Assembly: GCA_016202785.1 (NCBI GenBank)
Contig: JACQOC010000016.1
Coordinates: 1 to 7,789 of the forward strand
DNA from: Candidatus Aenigmatarchaeota archaeon
Lineage (GTDB): Archaea > Aenigmatarchaeota > Aenigmatarchaeia > QMZP01
DNA: 7,789 nt
Direction: 5' to 3'
Part shown: piece by piece, positions 1 to 6,340 of the stretch
Layout of the letters: the number at the start of each line of letters is the position of its first letter
Position numbering within the stretch: the first letter of the stretch is position 1
Notes under the pieces: model-generated
Databases searched by the model: none
What the model saw: only the letters and a program-made list of their open reading frames with translations
Told to the model about the DNA's origin: nothing
Position numbers and translations under genes: made by a program

Positions 1-2097
1 ATCATGGCCAACCTGACCAGGTTTGCCCGGGACGGCAGCGCCTATTCGATGAACTACTTGCCGCCAGTGGTCGGGGAATACCGGATATATTGCAACGCGG
101 GCGGCAGCTCGGAAAAAGTTGCATTTACCATCCGCGACCTGGAATTTGACATCCTCAAGGCGCCAAACACCGTCTATTCCGACGAGAAGATGGGCATCGA
201 GCTAAGGTTGCGCAGCCTGCCGGACGGGGAGAACATCAACAGTGGGGTGCGCCTACGATTGCTGGCCTCCGGGCAAGAAATAGCCATAGCCGATCCTTAT
301 TTCTATGTCGACCGCTGGCACGTGCAATCTGAAGGCAGCCTTGCCAAAGGCAACTACACCATGGAAGTGGAGGCTGAATACCAGGGGCGCGTCGTGCGCA
401 AGACTTTTGCGGCCGCGGTCATCCAGCCGCTGGAGTTCTCTGCCAATCCCGCAGATACTGAAGCGGTCGGCGGCCGGCAGATGGAACTGAAGCTGACTGC
501 AACTGACCACGGCCAGGGCATAGCGAAGAAGGAAGATATGCGGGTAACAGTTGGCGGCCAAAACATTGATTTCTCCCTAGACAGCGACCGGGTCAGGTTC
601 ACGCTCCCGCAGCTGCCGTACGGCAGCCAAAGCCTGGAGGTCACGCTTGCCTACAACAGCACCACACTAGTGTCGACCAACTCGCTGGACTATGTGGTCC
701 AGGTCGCAGGTGATTTGGTGGGAGCGGTCGGCAAGCAGGTAGCTGCAGACCTGCTCTTCTCCAATGCCGGTTACACAAAACTGGTGAAAGTAAGGGACGG
801 CGGTTACAGCGCCACCTTGCGGCCCGGAACCTATGACTTGTTGGTGACCTTTGGCAAGGCCAAGGTGAATTTCACTGCTGTCCAGGCGAACCGCGATTTG
901 AGCAATTTCATCCGGGTCGACGCCGTTGAGAGCGCCAACATCGATGGCCTGAAGACTATGGCCGGGGTTGCAGTGGAGATGGCCGCCGTGTTCAACAAGG
1001 CTCATATCGAGTTCGAATACAACCCATCCGGCATCGTCAACGAATCGGACATCAGCGTGCTGCGTTGCCGGGATTGGAACATCGATACCGGCCGGTGCGG
1101 CAGTTCCTGGGAAAACGCTAATGCGGAAATAGACTTGGTACGCAACCGCGCGAAGCTTACTACCACTGAAACGGCCGCCTTCATCGTCGGCGAGAAGCGG
1201 TCTTTGGAGATAGAAGTGAAGACCGACAAGTCCAACTACTTTTCCAGCGATACCGTCAACGTGCTGGGGATAATCAGGAGCTTTGGCGACTTCGTCGGCG
1301 AAGCCGATGTGGAGGTTGCCATCGGTAGCCAATCGAGACGTGTCAAGGCCAGCGGCAGCGGCGTGTTTTCCGCAATCATCCAGGCGCCGGACGAGGCGGG
1401 CAGCCATCCAATCATGGTGACGGCGACCAAAAACAATTACAAGGGTGCGCAAAAGGCGCTGGAAATAACGGTCGAAAAGCGCATCGACTTGTCCATAGTC
1501 GTGCCGGAAAGCGCCAACATCAACGTCAACTCGACCACGGAAATGGAAGTGTCGGTAATCAATACCGGCCAGGTGGAAGTGAATGATATCGGGATCAGCG
1601 TTTCCGGCATGCCGGACGGCTGGTACGAATACTCCACGCATTCCATCGCCAGCCTGGCGCCGGGCGAAGAGCGCCGGATTGCGTTATCTATCACTCCGCG
1701 ACCGCATGAAAAATCCGTGTTTACGGTAGTGGTTACCGCCAATGGAGAAGGGGTAAGCCGGGAGCAGAGCTTCGTGTTTGCGGTGCGCAATGCCGTGCCA
1801 ACGGAACAGCCAACTGCCGCGAGCGATGCCGGCCTGAGCGGCATGCTGCTGTCCGGCAGCCAGGATGTGGTCAACGCTTTGCTCATAATCTGCATTGCGA
1901 TCGTCGCTTTCCTGATCATCCGCAACGCCAAAAGCGAAAGGGCTTTTGGCAGCGCGCAGGCCTTCAGCCAGCCAGGAGTGCAAAAGGTTGTGCAGCCGTT
2001 CCAAAGCGTGCAAGCCAACCAGCAACTGCCTTGGCTCAAAGACGTCATGCTCCAACCGCAGCCAGCCAGACCTACAACAGGCAGGAAGGCGGGATGA
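1..2097 (+). CDS. Membrane-anchored surface protein with tandem Ig-like domains and a NEW3/CARDB-like domain (5' partial)
   Basis: The frame is open to the left edge (base 1 is the first base of an Ile codon) and no signal peptide is visible, so this is the C-terminal 697-plus residues of a longer exported protein. Counting from the Met at position 4, the chain reads as successive beta-rich modules: Ig-like stretches at about 46-142 and 143-235, a PEGA/carboxypeptidase-regulatory-like stretch at about 236-295 (RPGTYDLLVTFG), a Cys-Trp module at about 325-397 (CRDW at 355-358, C365, SSW), an Ig-like stretch at 400-492, and a CARDB/NEW3-like domain at 493-596 (INTGQVEV, then LAPGEERRIAL). One hydrophobic segment at about 622-640 is followed by a basic, Gln/Pro-rich tail of about 57 residues, predicted to be cytoplasmic. 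Five N-glycosylation sequons lie well inside the outer part (N117, N218, N289, N346, N509), which suits an archaeal cell-surface glycoprotein. The ligand or role is unknown. Domain boundaries are estimates by eye. Confidence 0.85.
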   Translation: MMANLTRFARDGSAYSMNYLPPVVGEYRIYCNAGGSSEKVAFTIRDLEFDILKAPNTVYSDEKMGIELRLRSLPDGENINSGVRLRLLASGQEIAIADPYFYVDRWHVQSEGSLAKGNYTMEVEAEYQGRVVRKTFAAAVIQPLEFSANPADTEAVGGRQMELKLTATDHGQGIAKKEDMRVTVGGQNIDFSLDSDRVRFTLPQLPYGSQSLEVTLAYNSTTLVSTNSLDYVVQVAGDLVGAVGKQVAADLLFSNAGYTKLVKVRDGGYSATLRPGTYDLLVTFGKAKVNFTAVQANRDLSNFIRVDAVESANIDGLKTMAGVAVEMAAVFNKAHIEFEYNPSGIVNESDISVLRCRDWNIDTGRCGSSWENANAEIDLVRNRAKLTTTETAAFIVGEKRSLEIEVKTDKSNYFSSDTVNVLGIIRSFGDFVGEADVEVAIGSQSRRVKASGSGVFSAIIQAPDEAGSHPIMVTATKNNYKGAQKALEITVEKRIDLSIVVPESANINVNSTTEMEVSVINTGQVEVNDIGISVSGMPDGWYEYSTHSIASLAPGEERRIALSITPRPHEKSVFTVVVTANGEGVSREQSFVFAVRNAVPTEQPTAASDAGLSGMLLSGSQDVVNALLIICIAIVAFLIIRNAKSERAFGSAQAFSQPGVQKVVQPFQSVQANQQLPWLKDVMLQPQPARPTTGRKAG

Positions 2098-2123
2098 TGT
2101 AAGAAAACCGTTATCGGCGGAAC

Positions 2124-2151
2124 GGCAGGCGCCTGCCATTGCCCGGCAGGC
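2124..2151. repeat. 14-bp perfect palindrome with a third overlapping arm (alternative hairpins)
   Basis: GGCAGGCGCCTGCC at 2124-2137 is its own reverse complement. A further GGCAGGC at 2145-2151 can pair with the right half (2131-2137) across a 7-nt loop, so the same arm can join either of two hairpins. It starts 26 bases after the surface-protein stop codon and lies about 48 bp before the NAC TATA box. It may end or protect the 3' end of the upstream mRNA, or be a protein-binding site. No T-run follows, so it is not a classical intrinsic terminator. Another GGCAGG lies at 2080-2085 inside the upstream gene. Confidence 0.6.
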
Positions 2152-2184
2152 AGCGCTCACCGCAAACCTGGCGCATGCTCCGAA

Positions 2185-2192
2185 TTTAAATA
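2185..2192 (+). promoter_or_regulatory. TATA box of the NAC gene (leaderless spacing)
   Basis: TTTAAATA, preceded by CCGAA, which resembles an archaeal BRE. The box is centred about 24.5 bp before the ATG at 2213, so the expected transcription start falls at or next to the A of the start codon. No Shine-Dalgarno sequence precedes that ATG. This supports both the chosen NAC start and a leaderless mRNA. Confidence 0.7.
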
Positions 2193-2212
2193 AAGTTTCC
2201 CATACTTTCTCC

Positions 2213-2548
2213 ATGAAAATCAACCCCAAGCAACTGGAAAAGATCGCCAAGCAGATGGGGATGCAGGCCAGCGAGATCGCAGCTGAACAGGTCATCATAA
2301 GGACAGCCGACAAGGACATCATAATAAACAGTCCGCAGGTGACCAGACTCAACATGATGGGCCAGGAAACCTACCAAGTTGTTGGCCAGGCGCATGCGGA
2401 AGCCAGGAAGAATCCAGAAGCGCTGCGGCAAGCGGATGTCAGCCTGATAATGCAGCAGACCGGCGCCAGTAAGGAGCAGGCGGAAGCGGCACTGGCGGGA
2501 TGCAACAGCGATATTGCGGAAGCCATCCTGCGGCTTAAGAAAAGCTGA
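2213..2548 (+). CDS. nac: Archaeal nascent polypeptide-associated complex protein (NAC alpha)
   Basis: A protein of 111 residues, the usual length for archaeal NAC. The family binds near the ribosomal exit tunnel as a homodimer and contacts emerging polypeptides. The N-terminus (PKQLEKIAKQMGM) matches the family's basic lead-in to the NAC beta-barrel domain, which spans about 18-62 (QVIIRTADKDIIINSPQV, then GQETYQVVG). A UBA domain follows at about 74-109 (ADVSLIMQQTGASKEQAEAAL, then NSDIAEAILRL). The lead-in is less basic than I recall for other archaeal NACs, which may weaken ribosome binding; this is inference. The frame is open far upstream, but the extra sequence overlaps the surface-protein gene and contains the TATA box, so the ATG at 2213 is preferred. 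The gene appears to be transcribed alone, and its TGA touches the GlyRS stop codon of the opposite strand. Confidence 0.95.
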   Translation: MKINPKQLEKIAKQMGMQASEIAAEQVIIRTADKDIIINSPQVTRLNMMGQETYQVVGQAHAEARKNPEALRQADVSLIMQQTGASKEQAEAALAGCNSDIAEAILRLKKS

Positions 2549-4042
2549 CTATTTTCCACTAGCTTCCATCGCGGCGCCTTGGAGGAAGGCCCTGAGCTTG
2601 GCCGGCAGCTGCTCAATCTTTATCCTTACCTGTTGCATCGAGTCGCGGTCGCGCAGCGTGACGTCTTCCTGCTGCATGCTGTCATAGTCGACGGTGATGC
2701 CGGCCGGCACGCCGATCTCATCGATCCTTCTATAGCGGCGGCCGATGCTGCCGCTCTCGTCATAGAAAACGCGGAAGCCGTGCTGCTTGAGTACATCAAA
2801 TATTACGCGCGCCTTGGCATCCAGGCCGTCCTTGCGCACCAACGGGAATATGCCGGCATCGAACGGGGCGACGGCGCGCGGGAACTTAAGCACTACCCGC
2901 TCCGGCTCCTCGGAGTAAGCCAGGTCCAGCAGGCCATAGACGTTGCGGTCGACGCCCATGCTGATCTCCAGCACGTGCGGCACAAACTCCTTGCCTTCGA
3001 TATTTACCGCAACCTTCTGGCCAGACACTTGGCCGTGGCCCTGGAGGTCGTGGTCAGTACGGTAATGCAAGCCTGCTATCTCCTTCCAGCCGCCTAAGGT
3101 GTCCAAGTTGGCCTCGATGTCCCAGTGGTATTTGTTGTAGAAGGCCTTTTCCTCGCCAACCAGCTCCCTGAACCGGAAGCGCTGCTCCGGGAGGCGCAGA
3201 ACCTCGAGGTAGAACTTCTGCACCATGGCCATGTGGTAAAGGTAGAATTCCGGAAGGCCCAGCTCCTTGGCTTGGCCGGCCGGCAACACGGCCACTTTTC
3301 CCGAGTCCCTGGACTTGGCCGGCAGCAAGCGGAGCTGATAGCCTTCAATGTCCTTGAACTTAGGATGGCTCGTTATTGCATCCGGATCGAAGAAGATTTG
3401 GAGCTCGGCCTGGGTGAACTCGCGCATGCGTATCAGGCCCTGCCTAGGGCTGATCTCATTGCGGAACGCTTTCCCGATGATCGCTAAACCGAGCGGCAGT
3501 TTCCGGCGCATCACGTCGAAGGCCAGCGCGAAATTGACGTAAGCGCCTTGGGCGGTCTCAGGCGTAAGATAGGCCTTTTTCGCTTCCTTGCCGGTTCCGA
3601 CGTCCAGCGGGAACATCATGTTCAGCACGCCCACCTCTTCCAGCGGGCCCTTGCACTTCTGGCACTTTATGCCATGCTTCTTTATCAAAGCTATCATGTC
3701 GCTAGCCGCCAGGCCTTCGAAGCTCTCCTTCAGCACGTCTTCAAGCAGGTGGTCGGCCCGTTCCGCGTGCCCGCATTTTTTGCATTTAGCGATGGGGTCG
3801 ACGAACGATGCCAAATGGCCGCTGGCCTTGAACACGTTCTCGGGCATGATTACGCTGGCTTCTATCTCGTAGAAGTTGTCATCTAGGGAAAGGAAGTAAT
3901 TCCGCCACAGGCTCTCGAAGCGTCGCTTGACTAACGATCCCATCGGTGCGTAGTCATAAAACCCGGCAATCGGGTTGTGGAGCGGAGCCGCCTGCCAGAA
4001 AAAACCGCGGCGCTTCGCCAGCTCCATTATGTCTTTCATCAT
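2549..4042 (-). CDS. glyS: Glycyl-tRNA synthetase (class II, single-chain type)
   Basis: Charges tRNA-Gly with glycine in the cytoplasm. The 497-residue product has the class II signatures: motif 2 at about 188-213 (FRNEISPR, REFTQAELQIF), motif 3 at 359-366 (EISMGVDR), and the glycine-site segment LTPETAQG at 159-166. Two CxxC pairs (C87/C90 and C127/C130) probably bind zinc. The C-terminal anticodon-binding domain begins near 385 (FPRAVAPFDAGIFPL) and includes GSIGRRYRRIDEIGVP. The length is close to compact single-chain GlyRS enzymes and shorter than many archaeal ones. The frame extends 20 codons further upstream, but that stretch is unlike the family and contains the TATA-like box, so the first ATG of an ATGATG pair at 4042 is chosen; the second, at 4039, fits leaderless spacing slightly better. 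The gene is divergent from the glycosyltransferase and convergent with NAC. Confidence 0.97.
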   Translation of the reverse strand: MMKDIMELAKRRGFFWQAAPLHNPIAGFYDYAPMGSLVKRRFESLWRNYFLSLDDNFYEIEASVIMPENVFKASGHLASFVDPIAKCKKCGHAERADHLLEDVLKESFEGLAASDMIALIKKHGIKCQKCKGPLEEVGVLNMMFPLDVGTGKEAKKAYLTPETAQGAYVNFALAFDVMRRKLPLGLAIIGKAFRNEISPRQGLIRMREFTQAELQIFFDPDAITSHPKFKDIEGYQLRLLPAKSRDSGKVAVLPAGQAKELGLPEFYLYHMAMVQKFYLEVLRLPEQRFRFRELVGEEKAFYNKYHWDIEANLDTLGGWKEIAGLHYRTDHDLQGHGQVSGQKVAVNIEGKEFVPHVLEISMGVDRNVYGLLDLAYSEEPERVVLKFPRAVAPFDAGIFPLVRKDGLDAKARVIFDVLKQHGFRVFYDESGSIGRRYRRIDEIGVPAGITVDYDSMQQEDVTLRDRDSMQQVRIKIEQLPAKLRAFLQGAAMEASGK

Positions 4043-4059
4043 TAGACATGTATCAAGCC

Positions 4060-4067
4060 TATTAAAA
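4060..4067 (-). promoter_or_regulatory. TATA box of the GlyRS gene
   Basis: Read on the minus strand this is TTTTAATA. Its centre lies 24.5 bp before the ATG at 4039 and 21.5 bp before the ATG at 4042. There is no Shine-Dalgarno sequence in the short space before the start. A leaderless mRNA starting at the ATGATG pair is the simplest reading. Confidence 0.6.
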
Positions 4068-4081
4068 TGACTGCTATCGGG

Positions 4082-4089
4082 TTTAAAGA
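4082..4089 (+). promoter_or_regulatory. Candidate TATA box for the glycosyltransferase transcript
   Basis: TTTAAAGA would place transcription start near 4110, giving the glycosyltransferase mRNA a leader of about 30 bases. A weaker AT-rich alternative, ACTATTTT at 4103-4110, would give a leader of about 9 bases. GGTG at 4132-4135, four bases before the ATG at 4140, is a possible ribosome-binding site. This is the only complete plus-strand gene here without a TATA box at the leaderless distance. Confidence 0.35.
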
Positions 4090-4111
4090 GGACCCGCCAC
4101 AAACTATTTTG

Positions 4112-4147
4112 ATGCTAGCCATGTGGGGGTTGGTGGCGCATGAATGA
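4112..4147 (+). other. Possible 11-codon leader ORF overlapping the glycosyltransferase start
   Basis: An ATG at 4112 opens a short frame encoding MLAMWGLVAHE and ending with TGA at 4145-4147, after the glycosyltransferase ATG at 4140. The two frames overlap by 8 bases (ATGAATGA), the arrangement used for translational coupling. The ATG lies about 26.5 bp after the centre of the TATA candidate at 4082-4089, so it could be the first codon of the mRNA. Codon 4 is also ATG. A chance ORF of this length is common, so the call is tentative. Confidence 0.2.
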
Positions 4148-5222
4148 ACTGCTGTTGTTTTTGCTGCCAGTCGGGGCAGCGCTGCTGTTCCTGCTGCTTG
4201 GCTGGTCCTGGGAACAGGGCAGACAACGGCCGCAAAAAAAAGCTGCCGGCTTGGTATCCATCATCATACCAGCGTACAATTCCTCCGCCACCATCGGCCA
4301 GACACTGCAGTCGGCGGCCAACTCTGCTTACCACAACAAGGAAATAATCGTGGTGAACGATACGCCAGACTCAACCAGGCAGCTGTGCAGAAAATATGGC
4401 GCAATCTACCTTGAGAATAAACAGCGATTGGGGAAAGCCAATGCCCTCAACCAGGCGGCCAAGCAGGCCAGGGGCAGCGTGCTGGTCTTCCTGGACGCAG
4501 ATACCGTGATTCACAAAGACGCCATCGGCATGTTGGCGGCCTGGTTTGCCGACGGGTCGGTGGCCGCGGTCCAGCCCAGATATGGCGTGCATAACAGCGG
4601 TCTGCTACCCAGCCTGCTAGCAGTTGAGGACCGGCTCAACCAATCGTTCTTTAAGACCAGCATGTTTTTCGGCACCATGCTGGGCTTTCGGGGCTGCTGT
4701 ATAGCAGTCAGCCGGAGCGCGTTTGAGCGGCTGGGCGGCTGGTCCGACACCATAATAGAAGACATAGATTTCTGCGCCAAGGCGGTCAGGAATGGGTACA
4801 AAGTCTTGTATGAGCCGCACGCCTATGCCGAAACCGCTGAACCTGCCACCTTTTCTGCCATGGTCCGACAAAAAGTGCGCTGGGGGAAAGGAGCATGGCA
4901 CGTGTTCCGCAACCATTACCGACTATATCTAACCAGGCCGCAGTTCCTGATCTACATGTCCGCCTACATATTTGTGCTAATCGCACTCGTGGTTGCCATA
5001 ACTTGGCACCTATGGATGGTATTGCCCGCGCTGGCCCTTGGCACCATGGCGCATATAGCCATGCTGAGCCGCAACGGCGGCCAAAAGCGCAGCATGCTTT
5101 TGGTGCCGGTTTATGCGGCCGCCTTCCTACCGGTCATTTCCGTCTGCTACCTGCGCGGCATTTTGGGCGCGATTATGGACCGCAGGAAGGGGCGGCCGGA
5201 GCTGGATCTGGACAGCTGGTAA
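4140..5222 (+). CDS. Membrane family 2 glycosyltransferase (synthase type)
   Basis: A protein of 360 residues that probably transfers a sugar from a nucleotide-sugar at the cytoplasmic face of the membrane. An N-terminal membrane segment (about 4-23) precedes a GT-A domain: SIIIPAYNSSATI at 40-52, D74 in VVND, the metal-binding DAD at 119-121, the acceptor-side EDID at 207-210, and QKVRW at 244-248, the QxxRW motif of processive synthases such as hyaluronan and cellulose synthase. Two or three membrane segments follow (about 268-287, 290-309 and 319-338). The QxxRW motif favours polymer synthesis, but dolichol-linked or lipid transfer is not excluded and the sugar cannot be read from sequence. 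It stands alone, divergent from GlyRS and convergent with the deoxyhypusine synthase-like gene 36 bp away. It could help glycosylate surface proteins such as the one at 1-2097, but nothing in the layout proves that. Confidence 0.9.
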   Translation: MNELLLFLLPVGAALLFLLLGWSWEQGRQRPQKKAAGLVSIIIPAYNSSATIGQTLQSAANSAYHNKEIIVVNDTPDSTRQLCRKYGAIYLENKQRLGKANALNQAAKQARGSVLVFLDADTVIHKDAIGMLAAWFADGSVAAVQPRYGVHNSGLLPSLLAVEDRLNQSFFKTSMFFGTMLGFRGCCIAVSRSAFERLGGWSDTIIEDIDFCAKAVRNGYKVLYEPHAYAETAEPATFSAMVRQKVRWGKGAWHVFRNHYRLYLTRPQFLIYMSAYIFVLIALVVAITWHLWMVLPALALGTMAHIAMLSRNGGQKRSMLLVPVYAAAFLPVISVCYLRGILGAIMDRRKGRPELDLDSW

Positions 5223-5258
5223 TCGCGCAATCATAAACTGCCACTATCCTGCAATCGG

Positions 5259-6284
5259 CTATTTCCGCTCGGGAAAAAGCCTGGCAAAATTCCTTGCTTC
5301 CCGGGATTTCCAGCTGCCTTTGTGGTAGGCATAGCTGACCAGCAACGGCAAGGTGGTGGTCGCTTCCCCGTATACCATCTGCTCATGGACCGTATCTACT
5401 TTACCCCATGAGCTTGCTTCCTTCAGGGTGGAAGAAGAGCAGGCGCCGTCGCGGACATCGGCTACCGTCAGCTGCACCGCATATTTGTGCACCGGAACTT
5501 CTTTGCCTAACACTTCGGCGCACACTACCGTATCCTGGGCGAAATTCTTGGGCACGCCACCGCCTACCATCAGCAGGCCGGTTTCGCTGGCCGCCATTTT
5601 TATCTGGGTGAGCTCGCGGAAATCCTTCACCGAGTCGATGGAGACATGGCTTGGGCCCTTTTCCTGGTGCAGGACCAGGCCAAAGCCAGCCGAAGAATCG
5701 GAAAAGGCCGGGCAGAAGATCGGCACATTATTCTCATAGGCTGCCTGCACCAGCGAGTCCTGTTTCTTGGCATGCTTAGCCAGGTATTTTCCCATTTCCC
5801 AGATGAATTCCCGGGAGGAATAGGCGCCGGGTTGCATGCCGTCCGCTATCTGGCAAACGGTCTTGTCGCAGGCCTGCAATTGCTCTTCGTCTATGTACGT
5901 GTCATAGATGCGGTCGATGTACAGTTTGCGCAGCATTTTGTCATCGACGTCTGGGCTGCCCTGGTAATGTTTGAAGCCTAACGCTTCGAAGAAGTCCATG
6001 TCCACGATGGCGGCGCCAGTAGCAACGATCACATCGATCATGCGGTTGCGCACCATATCGACATACACTTGCATGCAGCCGGCCGCGCTCGTGCTGCCGG
6101 CAAGGGTGAGCCAGACCGAGCACTTGCGGTCGGATAGCATCTTTTCATATATCGTGGCTGCCCGTGCCAGGTTGCGCGATTGGAACGACATCTTGGCGAA
6201 GGCTTCAATTAAGTTAACGGAATCAAGCTTCTTGATGTCAATGTGCTCAACCGGCACCTTGAGCAGGTCGCTTTTCTTGTCCAT
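5259..6284 (-). CDS. Deoxyhypusine synthase family protein (DHS-like subfamily)
   Basis: A protein of 341 residues, matching DHS length. Classical DHS uses NAD and spermidine to move an aminobutyl group onto a lysine of aIF5A. Seen here are a Rossmann-like core (LTLAGSTSAAGC at 59-70; VIVATGAAIVDMD at 85-97), IFCPAFSDSSAGFGL at 189-203, VGGGVPKNF at 240-248, and the active-site segment KEASSWGKV at 288-296. K295 matches the catalytic lysine that forms the enzyme-substrate imine, and W293 and E289 match conserved polyamine-pocket residues. The preceding stretch reads DGACSSSTL rather than the classical DGSDSGARP, so this belongs with the DHS-like branch whose substrate is less certain. The ATG at 6284 is the only start in the frame, since a stop lies upstream with no ATG, GTG or TTG codon between. 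Divergence from the agmatinase-like gene supports a polyamine role. Homospermidine-type activity is an alternative. Confidence 0.9.
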   Translation of the reverse strand: MDKKSDLLKVPVEHIDIKKLDSVNLIEAFAKMSFQSRNLARAATIYEKMLSDRKCSVWLTLAGSTSAAGCMQVYVDMVRNRMIDVIVATGAAIVDMDFFEALGFKHYQGSPDVDDKMLRKLYIDRIYDTYIDEEQLQACDKTVCQIADGMQPGAYSSREFIWEMGKYLAKHAKKQDSLVQAAYENNVPIFCPAFSDSSAGFGLVLHQEKGPSHVSIDSVKDFRELTQIKMAASETGLLMVGGGVPKNFAQDTVVCAEVLGKEVPVHKYAVQLTVADVRDGACSSSTLKEASSWGKVDTVHEQMVYGEATTTLPLLVSYAYHKGSWKSREARNFARLFPERK

Positions 6285-6311
6285 CTGTTTCAGAACAATA
6301 TTACCTGGCCC

Positions 6312-6320
6312 ATTTAAAAG
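6312..6320. promoter_or_regulatory. TATA box of the agmatinase-like gene, possibly shared with the DHS-like gene
   Basis: The plus-strand box TTTAAAAG (6313-6320) is centred 24.5 bp before the agmatinase-like ATG at 6341, predicting a leaderless mRNA. The core TTTAAA is palindromic, and the minus strand reads TTTTAAAT (6312-6319), preceded by GGCAAAC, which is BRE-like. That box is centred about 31.5 bp before the DHS-like ATG at 6284, predicting a leader of about 6-7 bases. The only other AT-rich site, AATATT at 6297-6302, is too close to the DHS-like start to serve as its TATA box. Confidence 0.6.
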
Positions 6321-6340
6321 TTTGCCGCCAAATTAGCTTA

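Noticed and set aside
667..1641. 324-residue minus-strand open frame opposite the surface protein
   Set aside because: His/Asp/Val-rich composition, no recognisable domain, and it lies entirely opposite a convincing gene; it is an antisense shadow of GC-rich coding sequence.
1946..2212. Open frame upstream of NAC that could add 89 residues to its N-terminus
   Set aside because: The extension overlaps the surface-protein gene, is unlike NAC, and contains the NAC TATA box; the ATG at 2213 gives the normal family length.
1437..2355. Two long minus-strand open frames across the surface-protein end and the NAC start
   Set aside because: They run through the NAC promoter, overlap each other in different frames, and show no domain or plausible start signal.
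2579..3097. 172-residue plus-strand open frame opposite GlyRS
   Set aside because: It lies opposite conserved GlyRS sequence and has no family resemblance of its own.
4043..4102. Twenty-codon N-terminal extension of GlyRS
   Set aside because: It is unlike the family and contains the TATA-like box at 4060-4067; the ATGATG pair at 4042/4039 fits better.
5223..5258. Possible RNA gene or terminator hairpin between the glycosyltransferase and DHS-like genes
   Set aside because: The gap is only 36 bp and I see no strong inverted repeat or T-run in it.
6297..6302. AATATT as a TATA box for the DHS-like gene
   Set aside because: Its centre is only about 15.5 bp from the ATG at 6284, so transcription would start inside the gene.
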